64,000 bases of DNA from Variovorax ginsengisoli (GTDB taxonomy: Bacteria; Pseudomonadota; Gammaproteobacteria; Burkholderiales; Burkholderiaceae_C), in contig NZ_JAUSRO010000004.1 in assembly GCF_030811835.1 (NCBI RefSeq), positions 353,809-417,808 of the forward strand, given 5' to 3'. This document shows, piece after piece, positions 6,971 to 16,900 of the stretch. A program made the position numbers and the translations under genes. Under the pieces are notes generated by a model. That model saw nothing but the letters and a program-made list of their open reading frames with translations, was not told the DNA's origin and ran no database searches. Each line of letters opens with the position of its first letter. Within the stretch, counting starts at the first letter, position 1.

Positions 6971-9148
6971 ATGACCAAGAGCACCGCAGCCCCCCCTGCC
7001 ATCGACGATGGCCCCGACACGCCGTGGGGCCTGCTCAGCACAGCCGTCGACGGCACGATCCTCGACGCCAGCCCGCGCTTCGCGTCATGGGCGGGTCGCA
7101 CCCGCGATTCACTGTGCAGCGGCGTGAAATGGCAGCAGCTCCTGGCGCCAGCGAGCCGCATCCTCTACGAAACGCACTTCGTGCCACGGCTCGAAGCCCA
7201 AGGGGCGGTCAGCGAGATCTCGCTAGACCTGACGCGCCAGGACGGCACCCGCTTTCCCATTCTCGCGAGCGCCCTGCGACGCGCCGGCGGCGCCGGTGTC
7301 GTGATCGTCTCGATCACTGTCTTCGATGCCACGGAGACGCGCCGGTTCGAGAAAGTCTTGCGCGCGGCCCGGCGCGACGCCGAGGATGCGGCCGAGGCGT
7401 TGATACTGTCGCACAAGGCGCTGCGCGCTGAGCACGAACGGCTGCGCGTGCTGTTGCGATCCATCGCCGATGCAGTGATGACGACCGACGACCAGGGGCG
7501 GATCACCACATTCAATCCCAGTGCCGAAACAGTCACCGGTCTTTCTGCTGCGCAGGCGTTGGGGGCGCCGGTCGACTCCATCGGCCGGGTGTTCGAGGCC
7601 CAGTCGCGGCGACTCATCGACCTGCGCGTGCTCCAGCGTGAGGGGCAGAGCCAGAGCTTCTCCGATTTCCTGCTCGTTCGTGCCGATGGCACGGAGCGCT
7701 ACATCGAAGGCACTGCGGCGCCCCTACGCGACGAAGCCAACGGCGGGGAAGGCGGCGTCTACGTCTGGCGCGACGTGACTCAAAGGCGCGCCGATGCCGC
7801 AGAACGCCAGTTTGAGGCGACCCACGACCCGCTGACGCGACTGCTCAACCGCCGCGAATTCGAACGCCTTATCAACTTCGAGTTGAGCCGCGCCAGTGGC
7901 ACGCCTGACAAGCCCCACCTGCTGCTCCACATCGGACTGGACCAGTTCAAGATCGTCAACGACACCGCCGGTGCCACGGCTGGCGACGCGTTGCTGCTTG
8001 AGATCGCCGACCTGCTGCGTCAGAGCCTGCGCCAAGGTGACATGCTGGCGCGACTCGGTTCGGACGAGTTCGGCGTGCTGTTGCCCCGGTGCCCGGTCGG
8101 CGCAGGCACCACCCTGGCAGACAACCTGCGCCAACGCATTGAGGAGTTCCGCTTTTGCCACGGCGAGTCCTCGCACATGCTGACCGCGAGCATCGGCTTG
8201 GCGGTGCTTCCGGAGGGCAAAGGGTCGGCGGACGGCGCGCTGGCCAGTGCTGGCATGGCCTGTCAGGCAGCAAAAGAGGCCGGGCGCAACCGCGTGCACA
8301 CCGTGCATGCCGGAGACGCGGAAATCCAGCGGCGCCGTGAAGAGATGGGCTGGGTCGCAAGAATCCGCGGCGACCTGAACGAAGATCGCTTCGAGCTGTT
8401 CTTCCAGTCCATCGTGCGGGTCGACGGCACCTTGGATGGGCCTCCGCACGGGGAGCTGCTGCTGCGCCTGCGCGACGACGAGGGACGGCTCGTGCCTCCT
8501 GGGGCATTCATCAGCGCGGCCGAGCGCTATCACCAGATGGGCCACATCGACCGATGGGTGGTGCTCAACGCCTTCAGCTGGTTGGACCGCCATGCGGGGG
8601 TGCAGGTCTCGATCAACCTGTCCGGGCAGTCCTTCGGCGACGCCGATTTCCTCACCTACGTCGTTGAACAGATGGCGGGACGTGCGCTCGACCCGGCGCG
8701 CGTGTGCTTCGAGATCACCGAGACCGCGGCCATCGCCGACCTGCCGGCCGCCCTGCGCTTCATCGCCTGCCTGCGGCAGCGCGGTTGCCTTTTTTCCCTG
8801 GACGATTTCGGCGCGGGCCTGTCGTCCTTTGGCTATCTGCGCTCGCTGCCGGTCGACTTCGTGAAGATCGACGGCAGTTTCGTCAAGACGATGGGGCAGG
8901 ACCCGGTCAACCGGGAAATTGTGGAGTCGATCCATCGCGTCGCCAAGCTGTGCGGCCTGAAAACGGTGGCTGAATGGGTGGAGGACGCAGCCATCCTGGC
9001 GGCGCTGCGTCAGATCGGCGTCGACTATGCCCAGGGCTGGGGGGTCGGCAAGCCGGTGCCGCTTTCGGAGGTCGACGTGCGCCGACCAGCACGGGGCGAC
9101 GCCGCAGGGCGAGATCTACCGGACTGTCTTGGCAGCCACTCAGGCTGA
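6971..9148 (+). CDS. PAS-PAS-GGDEF-EAL c-di-GMP signalling protein
   Basis: From the ATG at 6971 the protein is 725 residues; a GTG at 6947 abutting the upstream stop is an alternative. The order is PAS (about 15-125), a short coiled coil rich in Arg/Ala/Glu, a second PAS (about 155-275), GGDEF and EAL. The cyclase motif is GSDEF rather than GGDEF, and the EAL motif is ELL. The phosphodiesterase residues look kept (INLSGQ, FEITET, DDFGAG, KIDGSF, AEWVED), so c-di-GMP hydrolysis is likely and synthesis uncertain. No membrane segment is seen. The first PAS is the expected partner of the adjacent RsbQ-like hydrolase. Confidence 0.9.
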   Translation: MTKSTAAPPAIDDGPDTPWGLLSTAVDGTILDASPRFASWAGRTRDSLCSGVKWQQLLAPASRILYETHFVPRLEAQGAVSEISLDLTRQDGTRFPILASALRRAGGAGVVIVSITVFDATETRRFEKVLRAARRDAEDAAEALILSHKALRAEHERLRVLLRSIADAVMTTDDQGRITTFNPSAETVTGLSAAQALGAPVDSIGRVFEAQSRRLIDLRVLQREGQSQSFSDFLLVRADGTERYIEGTAAPLRDEANGGEGGVYVWRDVTQRRADAAERQFEATHDPLTRLLNRREFERLINFELSRASGTPDKPHLLLHIGLDQFKIVNDTAGATAGDALLLEIADLLRQSLRQGDMLARLGSDEFGVLLPRCPVGAGTTLADNLRQRIEEFRFCHGESSHMLTASIGLAVLPEGKGSADGALASAGMACQAAKEAGRNRVHTVHAGDAEIQRRREEMGWVARIRGDLNEDRFELFFQSIVRVDGTLDGPPHGELLLRLRDDEGRLVPPGAFISAAERYHQMGHIDRWVVLNAFSWLDRHAGVQVSINLSGQSFGDADFLTYVVEQMAGRALDPARVCFEITETAAIADLPAALRFIACLRQRGCLFSLDDFGAGLSSFGYLRSLPVDFVKIDGSFVKTMGQDPVNREIVESIHRVAKLCGLKTVAEWVEDAAILAALRQIGVDYAQGWGVGKPVPLSEVDVRRPARGDAAGRDLPDCLGSHSG

Positions 9149-9323
9149 GTTCGACGCACAGCGAGCTTCGCCGCGCCATTCCCCTCCCGTCGGTAGAGCT
9201 CCAAGCGACTCTAAATCGCGGCGCTGCGGTTCGCCGGGGGAGCGCAAGTCCGAGGTGCACGATTCGCAGCCGTGTCATGCGACCAGCTAAGAATTGGAGC
9301 TCATAACCACACCCCCTTAGATC

Positions 9324-10967
9324 ATGAAATACGCCCCGCGTTCGCCTGCCTCCAGCTTTTGCTTTCGGAATTTAGCTATTGCCGCAGGGGTCTCTGTCTT
9401 GTTATCAGCATGTGGAGGAGGTGAAAACGCACTGCCTAATGATGCCAACACTACCTCAAGTCAACCGATTGCACCCATTTCCACGCCGACTGGCTCGCCT
9501 GCCGCGCAGCCTTCGCAAACCATTGACATATCCGTCGTGGGATGGCCCGGACTCAGCGCATTGACATTGAAAGTGGACGGCGTTGTCTCTGCCCTTGACT
9601 CTTCAGGAAAGCTTTCCGTCAAAGCCAGCAGCGAGTTGACGTTCGAGGTGGCAGGAGTTGAATTGGCGAAAATTCGACCGAAGAAGAAGATTTCTATTTT
9701 TGATCTTCTCCCTGCGCATGATTGCACCAGCTCTGCCGAGCTTGGAAAGTTAACCAGTCTCCTGTTGTCGCTTGACGCAGACCAGGATCCGTCGAACGGC
9801 GTTCAGATTCCGGATGCCATATCGCAGGCTGCGTCTGGAACAAAGCTATCCATGCTTGGGGAAGATGATCTCGTCGCCTTGGAGAAACGCCTCGTCAATC
9901 GGAGCATGCCGATCAATGTGAGCTTGCGGGCTGCGAGCAAGTTGCTGGATCAGGAGACTTGGACAGAAGATGTGGCTCGGCGAACGCTGTTTAATAACGA
10001 CATGTCGGTACTTCAGAGTTATCTCGATCGTGTCTTATCGGTTTTGACGAGCACGCCGGGCAACTTGGCCGGATTCGCCTACATCAGCAACGACGAAGCG
10101 GCAAAGATACCGGCAACCTTGAAAGGTCAGGGTTTGGCCTTCGACGAGGAAACTGCCGTTTTTTCCTGGCGCTACGGGTTGCAACGCACAAACACCGACT
10201 ACAACGCCACGCTGACGCAAGCATTGGCGCTACCAACCGAGATCCAGGCTGAGTATGCGGCGAACGCCAGTGGCGTTCATATGGGGCACATCGGAGATAT
10301 CGACATCCTCAAAGGCAAGCTTTATGCGCCGATAGAAGATGAAGATGACTCTTCCCAGCAATCTTATGTTGCCGTCTACGACGCGAAGACCCTGATTTAC
10401 ACAGGAATCAAATATGCTTTGCCGCGTGCCGAGCATGCGGATGGTGTTCCATGGATCGCAGTTGATGGCCCTCGTGGATTGGCTTACACAGTGACTTGGA
10501 GCACCTCAGCGGCGAGCAAGCTCAACGTATTTGATCTTGCGAATTTCAAACTGCTTCGGTCAGTCCCATTGGAGGTTTCCTTTGATGGAAAACGCGTTCA
10601 AGGTGCAAAGGTATTTAATGGAATGCTGTATGCCTCAGCAGATACGAAGGACTCGGTATCGGGGAGTACATTGAAGCGAAAACGAATCTACAAAGTCGAC
10701 CCCAGAAGCGGCGCGGTAATGGAACTTCTTCACTATGATGAGCCGAACCGAACCGAAGGAGAGGGCCTCGCATTCAGTCCCGACGGCCGACTGCATTTGG
10801 CGGTTCTTGCGCCTTATACGACGCCGCTTTACGCCCAGTCCACGACCAATTCAAAGCCTTTCGATGACACCTACAGCATCGACGGCGACGACTGGAATCC
10901 TTCAGGTAGCCTGCGACATTTCAGCCGAACCTCGATTCCTCTGCGTGAGCAGCTTTGCTCGTTGTAA
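9324..10967 (+). CDS. Large hypothetical lipoprotein, C-terminal half possibly beta-propeller-like
   Basis: This 547-residue protein has a lipoprotein signal with lipobox LSAC (Cys30) followed by GGGE and a low-complexity Ser/Thr/Pro/Ala linker. I do not recognise a catalytic family. Residues about 320-530 contain strands of the kind GRLHLAVLAP, VFNGMLYASADTKD and IYKVDPRSGAVMELLHYDEP, reminiscent of WD40/YVTN-type propeller blades. The gene is visibly lower in GC than its neighbours and stands alone between the c-di-GMP gene and a methyltransferase gene, which hints at horizontal acquisition. Placement on the outer or inner membrane is not decided. Confidence 0.6.
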   Translation: MKYAPRSPASSFCFRNLAIAAGVSVLLSACGGGENALPNDANTTSSQPIAPISTPTGSPAAQPSQTIDISVVGWPGLSALTLKVDGVVSALDSSGKLSVKASSELTFEVAGVELAKIRPKKKISIFDLLPAHDCTSSAELGKLTSLLLSLDADQDPSNGVQIPDAISQAASGTKLSMLGEDDLVALEKRLVNRSMPINVSLRAASKLLDQETWTEDVARRTLFNNDMSVLQSYLDRVLSVLTSTPGNLAGFAYISNDEAAKIPATLKGQGLAFDEETAVFSWRYGLQRTNTDYNATLTQALALPTEIQAEYAANASGVHMGHIGDIDILKGKLYAPIEDEDDSSQQSYVAVYDAKTLIYTGIKYALPRAEHADGVPWIAVDGPRGLAYTVTWSTSAASKLNVFDLANFKLLRSVPLEVSFDGKRVQGAKVFNGMLYASADTKDSVSGSTLKRKRIYKVDPRSGAVMELLHYDEPNRTEGEGLAFSPDGRLHLAVLAPYTTPLYAQSTTNSKPFDDTYSIDGDDWNPSGSLRHFSRTSIPLREQLCSL

Positions 10968-11088
10968 GAGGGGTTAACGGGGTTAGCGGGGCACGCTGAG
11001 TATCAGCGCCGTCCAGCACATCGGCGCGCATAGCCAAGCGTGGCGAGCGCCGCGATATGCCATCCTCACACCCGCGCACCAGCCAGTC

Positions 11089-12018
11089 ATGCAAAACACC
11101 GCAAACCCGATGAACGACCGTACCGCCCCGCTCGACCAGACCGTTGACTCCGCCGAGCCATCCAGCATTCGCCGACGAGTGCTCGCGACGCTGGCCCTGT
11201 TGCCATTGACGGGCGTCGCAGCAGCCGTCGACCGACCGGCTACTGCGTCCGCCGCGGCCTTGCACGCCGCGGTCGATGGGCCGCAACGCAGCGCGGCCAA
11301 CCGCGCACGCGACGGTGCACGCCATCCCTTCGAGACGCTGGAGTTCTTCGGCCTGCGCCCCGACTGGCAGGTGATCGAGATCGCGCCCGGCGGCGGCTGG
11401 TACACCGAGATCCTCGCGCCCTTCCTGAATCCGCACGGCCGGCTGTATGCAGCGCACTATCCCGCCGACGGTACGAGCGATCAGCGCCGCGCCCGCGCCG
11501 CATTCCGCGCCAAACTCGCGGCCGACCCGGTGACCTACAGCCGCGTGGTGCTCGGCACGTTGCCGGTCACGCGCTTCACGGACGTCCATCCACCGGGTGG
11601 TGCCGATGCCGTGCTCACCTTCCGCAACATCCACAACTGGATCGCAGACGGGCACTTCGACGAGACGCTGCGCGCCTTCTTCGACGTGCTCAAGCCCGGG
11701 GGCGTGCTGGGCGTGGAGGAGCACCGCGCGCCGCCCGGCACCTCGCTGGCACGCGTGATCGACAGCGGCTACGTTCCGCAGGACTTCGTCGTCGAACGCG
11801 CCCGCGCCGCCGGCTTCGTGTTCCAGGCCGCCAGCGAGGTCAATGCCAACCCGCGCGACACGCACGACCATGCGCAAGGCGTGTGGGCGCTGCCGCCCAC
11901 GCTGCGAGGTGGCGAGGTCGACCGCGCGAAGTACGTGGCGATCGGCGAGTCGGACCGCATGACACTGCGCTTCGTGAAGCCCCTGTCGGCCGCTGCACCA
12001 TCGCGCGCCACGCGTTGA
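11089..12018 (+). CDS. Exported class I SAM-methyltransferase-like protein
   Basis: The 309-residue protein begins with a Tat-like leader: twin or triple Arg before VLATLALLPLTGVAAA (residues 28-46). A Rossmann methyltransferase core follows, with IEIAPGGGWYTEILAP as the glycine-rich SAM loop and ADAVLTFRNIHNW and VLKPGGVLGVEEHRA as later motifs. This matches the predicted-methyltransferase group COG4798, whose members often carry signal peptides. Substrate is unknown. A second ATG at 11110 would also keep the leader. It lies 13 bp upstream of a Bug-type binding protein gene and may be cotranscribed with it. Confidence 0.75.
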   Translation: MQNTANPMNDRTAPLDQTVDSAEPSSIRRRVLATLALLPLTGVAAAVDRPATASAAALHAAVDGPQRSAANRARDGARHPFETLEFFGLRPDWQVIEIAPGGGWYTEILAPFLNPHGRLYAAHYPADGTSDQRRARAAFRAKLAADPVTYSRVVLGTLPVTRFTDVHPPGGADAVLTFRNIHNWIADGHFDETLRAFFDVLKPGGVLGVEEHRAPPGTSLARVIDSGYVPQDFVVERARAAGFVFQAASEVNANPRDTHDHAQGVWALPPTLRGGEVDRAKYVAIGESDRMTLRFVKPLSAAAPSRATR

Positions 12019-12031
12019 ACCGGAAGAGCTC

Positions 12032-13018
12032 ATGCGTCTATCGACATTCCTTCAAACCGCTTTCGTGCTGATCTGCAGCACCGCGCACATCGCGTCGGTG
12101 CAGGCGCAGACCGCGGTCCCCAACTGGCCGACCCACCCCGTCCACATCACAGTGGCCAACACGCCCGGCAGCGCGCCCGATGTCTTGGCCCGTTATCTCG
12201 GGCCGCGCCTGTCCGATGTATGGCAACAGCCCGTCGTGATCGACAACCGTGCGGGGGCGGGCGGCATCGTCGCGGCGGAGGCGCTCGCGAAAGCGCCCGC
12301 GGACGGCTACAGCATGCTGGTGGGCGCCGATGGCCCGATCACGATCCTGCCCCAGCTGCTGCCTGGCCTGCCCTACGACGCGCGTGCCGACCTGGTGCCG
12401 GTCGTGTCGCTCGGAAAGATCGATTTCGTCCTGGTGGCCAACCCACGAACCGGATTCAAGACGCTGCGCGACTTCATCAACGCCGCGAAGCTCAAGCCGG
12501 GCCAATACAACTACGCATCGGCCGGCAACGGCAGCCCGCAGCAGTTCGGCATGGAGTTGCTCAAGCAGCGAGCCGGGATCCATGTCACCCACATCCCGTA
12601 CCGCGGCGGCCCGCTGGGCATGCAGGACGTGATTGCCGGCCAGGTCGACGTGATGTTCATCGCCATCGGGCCCGCGCTGCCGCACATCCGCAGCGGCCGA
12701 TTGGTCGCGCTGGCCGTCGGCGGTGAGGCGCGGCATCCGCTCCTGCCCGACGTACCCACCGTGGCCAACAGCTACGCGGGCTTCAAATCCGGCACCTGGT
12801 TCGGCCTCTTCGCGCCGGCGCGGACGCCACAGGCGGTCGTCGACGCGATCGGCGCGGCGGTGACGCCGATCGTGCGCAGCCCGGCGGTGCGCGCCGATCT
12901 CGCCGCGCAGGGCATCGAGAGCACGGGCGACACGCAGCGCGCCTTTTCTCTCCAGGTGGCAGCGGAGTACGAACGCTACGCGCAGCTCGTCAAGGTGAGC
13001 GGCATCAAGGCGGATTAG
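12032..13018 (+). CDS. Tripartite tricarboxylate transporter (Bug/TctC) family solute-binding protein
   Basis: This 328-residue secreted protein has a signal peptide ending VQAQ, then the Bug-family signature WPTHPVHITVANTPGSAPDVLAR, VIDNRAGAGGIVAAEALAKAPADGY and HIPYRGG. Bug proteins are greatly expanded in Burkholderiales and bind carboxylates, aromatics or nicotinate-type ligands. No membrane TctA/TctB genes are nearby, which is usual for orphan Bug proteins. The ligand cannot be assigned. The gene converges tail to tail with the oligopeptide ABC operon, with only 1 bp between the two stops. Confidence 0.9.
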   Translation: MRLSTFLQTAFVLICSTAHIASVQAQTAVPNWPTHPVHITVANTPGSAPDVLARYLGPRLSDVWQQPVVIDNRAGAGGIVAAEALAKAPADGYSMLVGADGPITILPQLLPGLPYDARADLVPVVSLGKIDFVLVANPRTGFKTLRDFINAAKLKPGQYNYASAGNGSPQQFGMELLKQRAGIHVTHIPYRGGPLGMQDVIAGQVDVMFIAIGPALPHIRSGRLVALAVGGEARHPLLPDVPTVANSYAGFKSGTWFGLFAPARTPQAVVDAIGAAVTPIVRSPAVRADLAAQGIESTGDTQRAFSLQVAAEYERYAQLVKVSGIKAD

Positions 13019-13019
13019 G

Positions 13020-13960
13020 TCAGACGAAGTGACAGGCGACCCATTGCGAGGCGACCGGCCGCAGCGCGGGCGCCTCCTGCCGGCACCGCTCTGCTGCCTG
13101 CGGGCAGCGTGGATGAAAGCGGCAGCCCACGGGCGGCTGCAGCGGATCGGGCAGGTCGCCCGCGAGCACCGTGCGAGCGCGATGCACCGTGCCCGGCTGC
13201 GTGCGCGGAATCGCGGACATGAGGGCGCGGGTGTAGGGATGCAGCGGCGCGCGCCACACCGCATCACGCGGTCCCTGCTCGACCACCAGGCCGGCGTACA
13301 TCACGGCGATGCGGTCGGACATGTGCCGCACCACCGACAGGTCGTGCGAGATGAAGAGATAGGACACGCCGAACTCCTCGCGCAGCCCGAGCAGCAGGTT
13401 CAGCACCTGCGCGCGCACCGACACGTCGAGCGCAGACACGGCCTCATCGCAGACAATCAGCTCAGGACGCAGCATGAGCGCGCGCGCGATGCCGATGCGC
13501 TGTCGCTGCCCGCCTGAGAACTCGTGCGGGTAGCGCGTGGCCATCTCGGGCCGCAGGCCGACACGCGCCAGCGCCCAGGCCACGTGCTCGCGCCGTTCGG
13601 CCGCGGTGCCGCGCTGCTGCACCACCAACGGCTCCTCCAGCGCACGGCCGACATTGACGCGCGGATTGAGCGAGGCATAGGGGTCCTGGAACACCATCTG
13701 CAAGCGGCTGCGCACCGACTGCAAGGCCTTGCCTTCGCGCTTCGTCACGTCCTCACCGTCGAAGTCGATCCGACCCGCGGTCAGCGGCGTCAGGCGCAGC
13801 GCGACGCGTGCCACGGTCGATTTGCCGCAGCCGCTCTCGCCGACCAGGCCGAGCGTTTCGCCGCGCCCGACCTCGAGATCGACGCTGTCAAGCGCATGCA
13901 CCATGCCGGCCTGGGTCGGGTAGTGCTTGACGGCCTTCTTGAGGCTCAACAGTGGAACAC

Positions 13961-13964
<4 letters not shown>
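13020..13964 (-). CDS. Oligopeptide/dipeptide ABC transporter ATP-binding protein (OppF/DppF-like)
   Basis: The 314-residue ATPase starts at ATG 13964, overlapping the previous gene's stop as ATGA. It has Walker [10 protein letters not shown], signature [15 protein letters not shown], Walker [15 protein letters not shown], and the OppF-type C-terminal extension [19 protein letters not shown] with paired Cys residues. This tail, found in OppD/OppF-family ATPases, is absent from other importers. It is the last gene of the leftward peptide operon (SBP-SBP-B-C-D-F). Extending the frame to 14108 would run into the preceding gene and is not used. Confidence 0.92.
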
Positions 13965-14980
<1,016 letters not shown>

Positions 14981-14984
14981 GCGC

Positions 14985-15893
14985 CTACCTCCGCCGCAGA
15001 TGCGGGTTCATGGCGTCGTTCAGGCCCTCGCCCAGCAGGTTGAAGGCCAGCACCGTGATGACGATCGCAAGACCGGGCAGGCCGCAGATGTACCAAGCGT
15101 CGGTGACCTGTTCGCGGCCGCTGCCGATGATGGTGCCCCAGCTCATCACGTTGGGGTCGCCCAGGCCGAGGAAGGCCAGCGCCGCTTCGGTCTGGATCGC
15201 ATGCGCCACGGCCAGCGTCGACACCACGACCACCGGCGGCAACGCGTTCGGCAATATCTGCGTGAGGATCAGCCGCGCATGGCTCATGCCCGCCGTGCGC
15301 CCGGCCAGCACGAATTCGCGCTCGCGCAGCTGCAGGAACTGCGAGCGCACGAGCCGCGCGGTGGGCGGCCACGACACGATGCCGATGGCGAACACCACGG
15401 TCGCCACCGACGGCTTGAAGAGTGCCACCAGCACGACGGCCAGCACGAAGCTCGGCACGGTCTGGAACACCTCGATCACGCGCAGCAGCACCGCGTCGAC
15501 CTGGCCCCGGTAGTAGCCTGCCAGCGCACCGATGGTGATGCCGACGAAGGCCGAAATGAAGGTGCTGACCAGGCCGATCAGCAGCGAAACGCCGGCGCCC
15601 GACACCAGGCCGGTCGCGAGGTCGCGGCCCATGAAGTCGGTGCCCAGCGGATGGGCGGCGTCTTGGCCGGGCCACAGCATCGGTGAACCGGCCATGTCCC
15701 ACGGGTCGCCGGGAAAGAACCAGCGGCCCAGCGTCGCCGCCGCGACCACGAGCAGCATCAGCACCAGGCCCACCAGTGCCGGGCGGTTGCGTGCGACCTC
15801 GCGCGCGAAGCCCGCCGCACGCGCGAGGCGGCCGCCGTCGTAGCGGACGGGCGTCACGGCACCGTTCGTGCCGTTCACCAGGACCGGCTTCAT
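14985..15893 (-). CDS. Oligopeptide/dipeptide ABC transporter permease (OppC/DppC-like)
   Basis: The 302-residue inner-membrane permease has the OppC N-terminal region (FPGDPWDMAGSPMLWPGQDAAHPLGTDFMGRD split over residues about 60-95) and the family loop RTAGMSHARLILTQILPNALP. PLGTDFMGRDLATGLVSG is diagnostic of the DppC subfamily. It overlaps the DppB-like gene by 4 bp and forms the channel with it. Confidence 0.93.
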   Translation of the reverse strand: MKPVLVNGTNGAVTPVRYDGGRLARAAGFAREVARNRPALVGLVLMLLVVAAATLGRWFFPGDPWDMAGSPMLWPGQDAAHPLGTDFMGRDLATGLVSGAGVSLLIGLVSTFISAFVGITIGALAGYYRGQVDAVLLRVIEVFQTVPSFVLAVVLVALFKPSVATVVFAIGIVSWPPTARLVRSQFLQLREREFVLAGRTAGMSHARLILTQILPNALPPVVVVSTLAVAHAIQTEAALAFLGLGDPNVMSWGTIIGSGREQVTDAWYICGLPGLAIVITVLAFNLLGEGLNDAMNPHLRRR

Positions 15894-16900
15894 GCGTGCG
15901 CTCCCGACGATGCGAGCTGCACGCGCGGGTCGAGCCAGGCGTAGAGCACGTCAACGAGGATGTTGATGAGCGTGACCAGGATCGAGCTCAGCAGCAGGAT
16001 GCCCAGCAGCAGGTTGAAGTCGCGCGCCAGGATCGCCTCGAAGGCCAGGCGGCCGAGTCCGGGCCAGCTGAAGACCGACTCGACCAGCACCGCGCCGCTC
16101 AGCAGCGAGGCGATCTGGAAGCCCAGCATGGTCACCAGCGGCAGCAAGGCGTTGCGCAGCGTGTGCACGAGCGTGATGCGCGTCTCGCCGGCGCCCTTGG
16201 CGCGGGCGGTGCGGATGAAGTCGGCGCCGTACAGCTCCAGCATCGAGGTGCGCACCAGCTTGGCGTAGACCGCCAGGTAGAAGGTCGCGAGAGTGGTCGC
16301 CGGCAGCACCGCATGGCGTGCGACGTCGACCACCCAGGCGAAGCCGGTGTGGTTCGCGCTAATGTCCACCATGCCGCCCGAGGGCAGCCAGCCCAGCCGG
16401 GCCGAGAACAGCACGATCGCCATCAGCCCGAGCCAGAAGGTCGGCATCGCGTACGCGGCCAGCACGAACAGCGAGCTGAGGTTGTCGACCCAGGTGTGCA
16501 CCTTCAGCGCCGACAGCACGCCCAGCGCCACGCCGAGCACCAGCGCGATGGCGATGGCCGCGACCATCAGCAGCAGCGTGGCCGGCAACCGGTCGATCAC
16601 CAGGTCGAACACCGGCATGTTCTGGCGGAACGAGAAGCCGAGGTCGAGCGTCACGATGTTCCAGAGGTAGTGGCCGAGCTGCAGGTACAGCGGCTGATCG
16701 AGCCCAAAGCTCGCGCGCAGCTGCGCCATGTACTCCGGCGTGGCGGCACCGGCCTCGCCGGCCATCACGTCGACCACGTCGCCGGGCGCAACCTGCAGGA
16801 TGAGGAAGTTGAGCAGCGCGATGCCGAACACCACCGGCAGCACCTGCAGCAGCCGCTTTTTCAGGAAGCCCCACAGCGGGGACGCGAGGCGGACGCTCAT
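15890..16900 (-). CDS. Oligopeptide/dipeptide ABC transporter permease (OppB/DppB-like)
   Basis: The 336-residue permease starts at ATG 16900 within the binding-protein stop (ATGA overlap). It shows the OppB N-terminal KKRLLQVLPVVFGIALLNFLIL membrane segment, the APGD motif and the loop RTARAKGAGETRITLVHTLRNALLP. The open frame runs far upstream to 18625 only because the high-GC antisense frame of the binding-protein gene lacks stops; that extension has no membrane-protein character and is not real. Confidence 0.92.
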   Translation of the reverse strand: MSVRLASPLWGFLKKRLLQVLPVVFGIALLNFLILQVAPGDVVDVMAGEAGAATPEYMAQLRASFGLDQPLYLQLGHYLWNIVTLDLGFSFRQNMPVFDLVIDRLPATLLLMVAAIAIALVLGVALGVLSALKVHTWVDNLSSLFVLAAYAMPTFWLGLMAIVLFSARLGWLPSGGMVDISANHTGFAWVVDVARHAVLPATTLATFYLAVYAKLVRTSMLELYGADFIRTARAKGAGETRITLVHTLRNALLPLVTMLGFQIASLLSGAVLVESVFSWPGLGRLAFEAILARDFNLLLGILLLSSILVTLINILVDVLYAWLDPRVQLASSGAHA

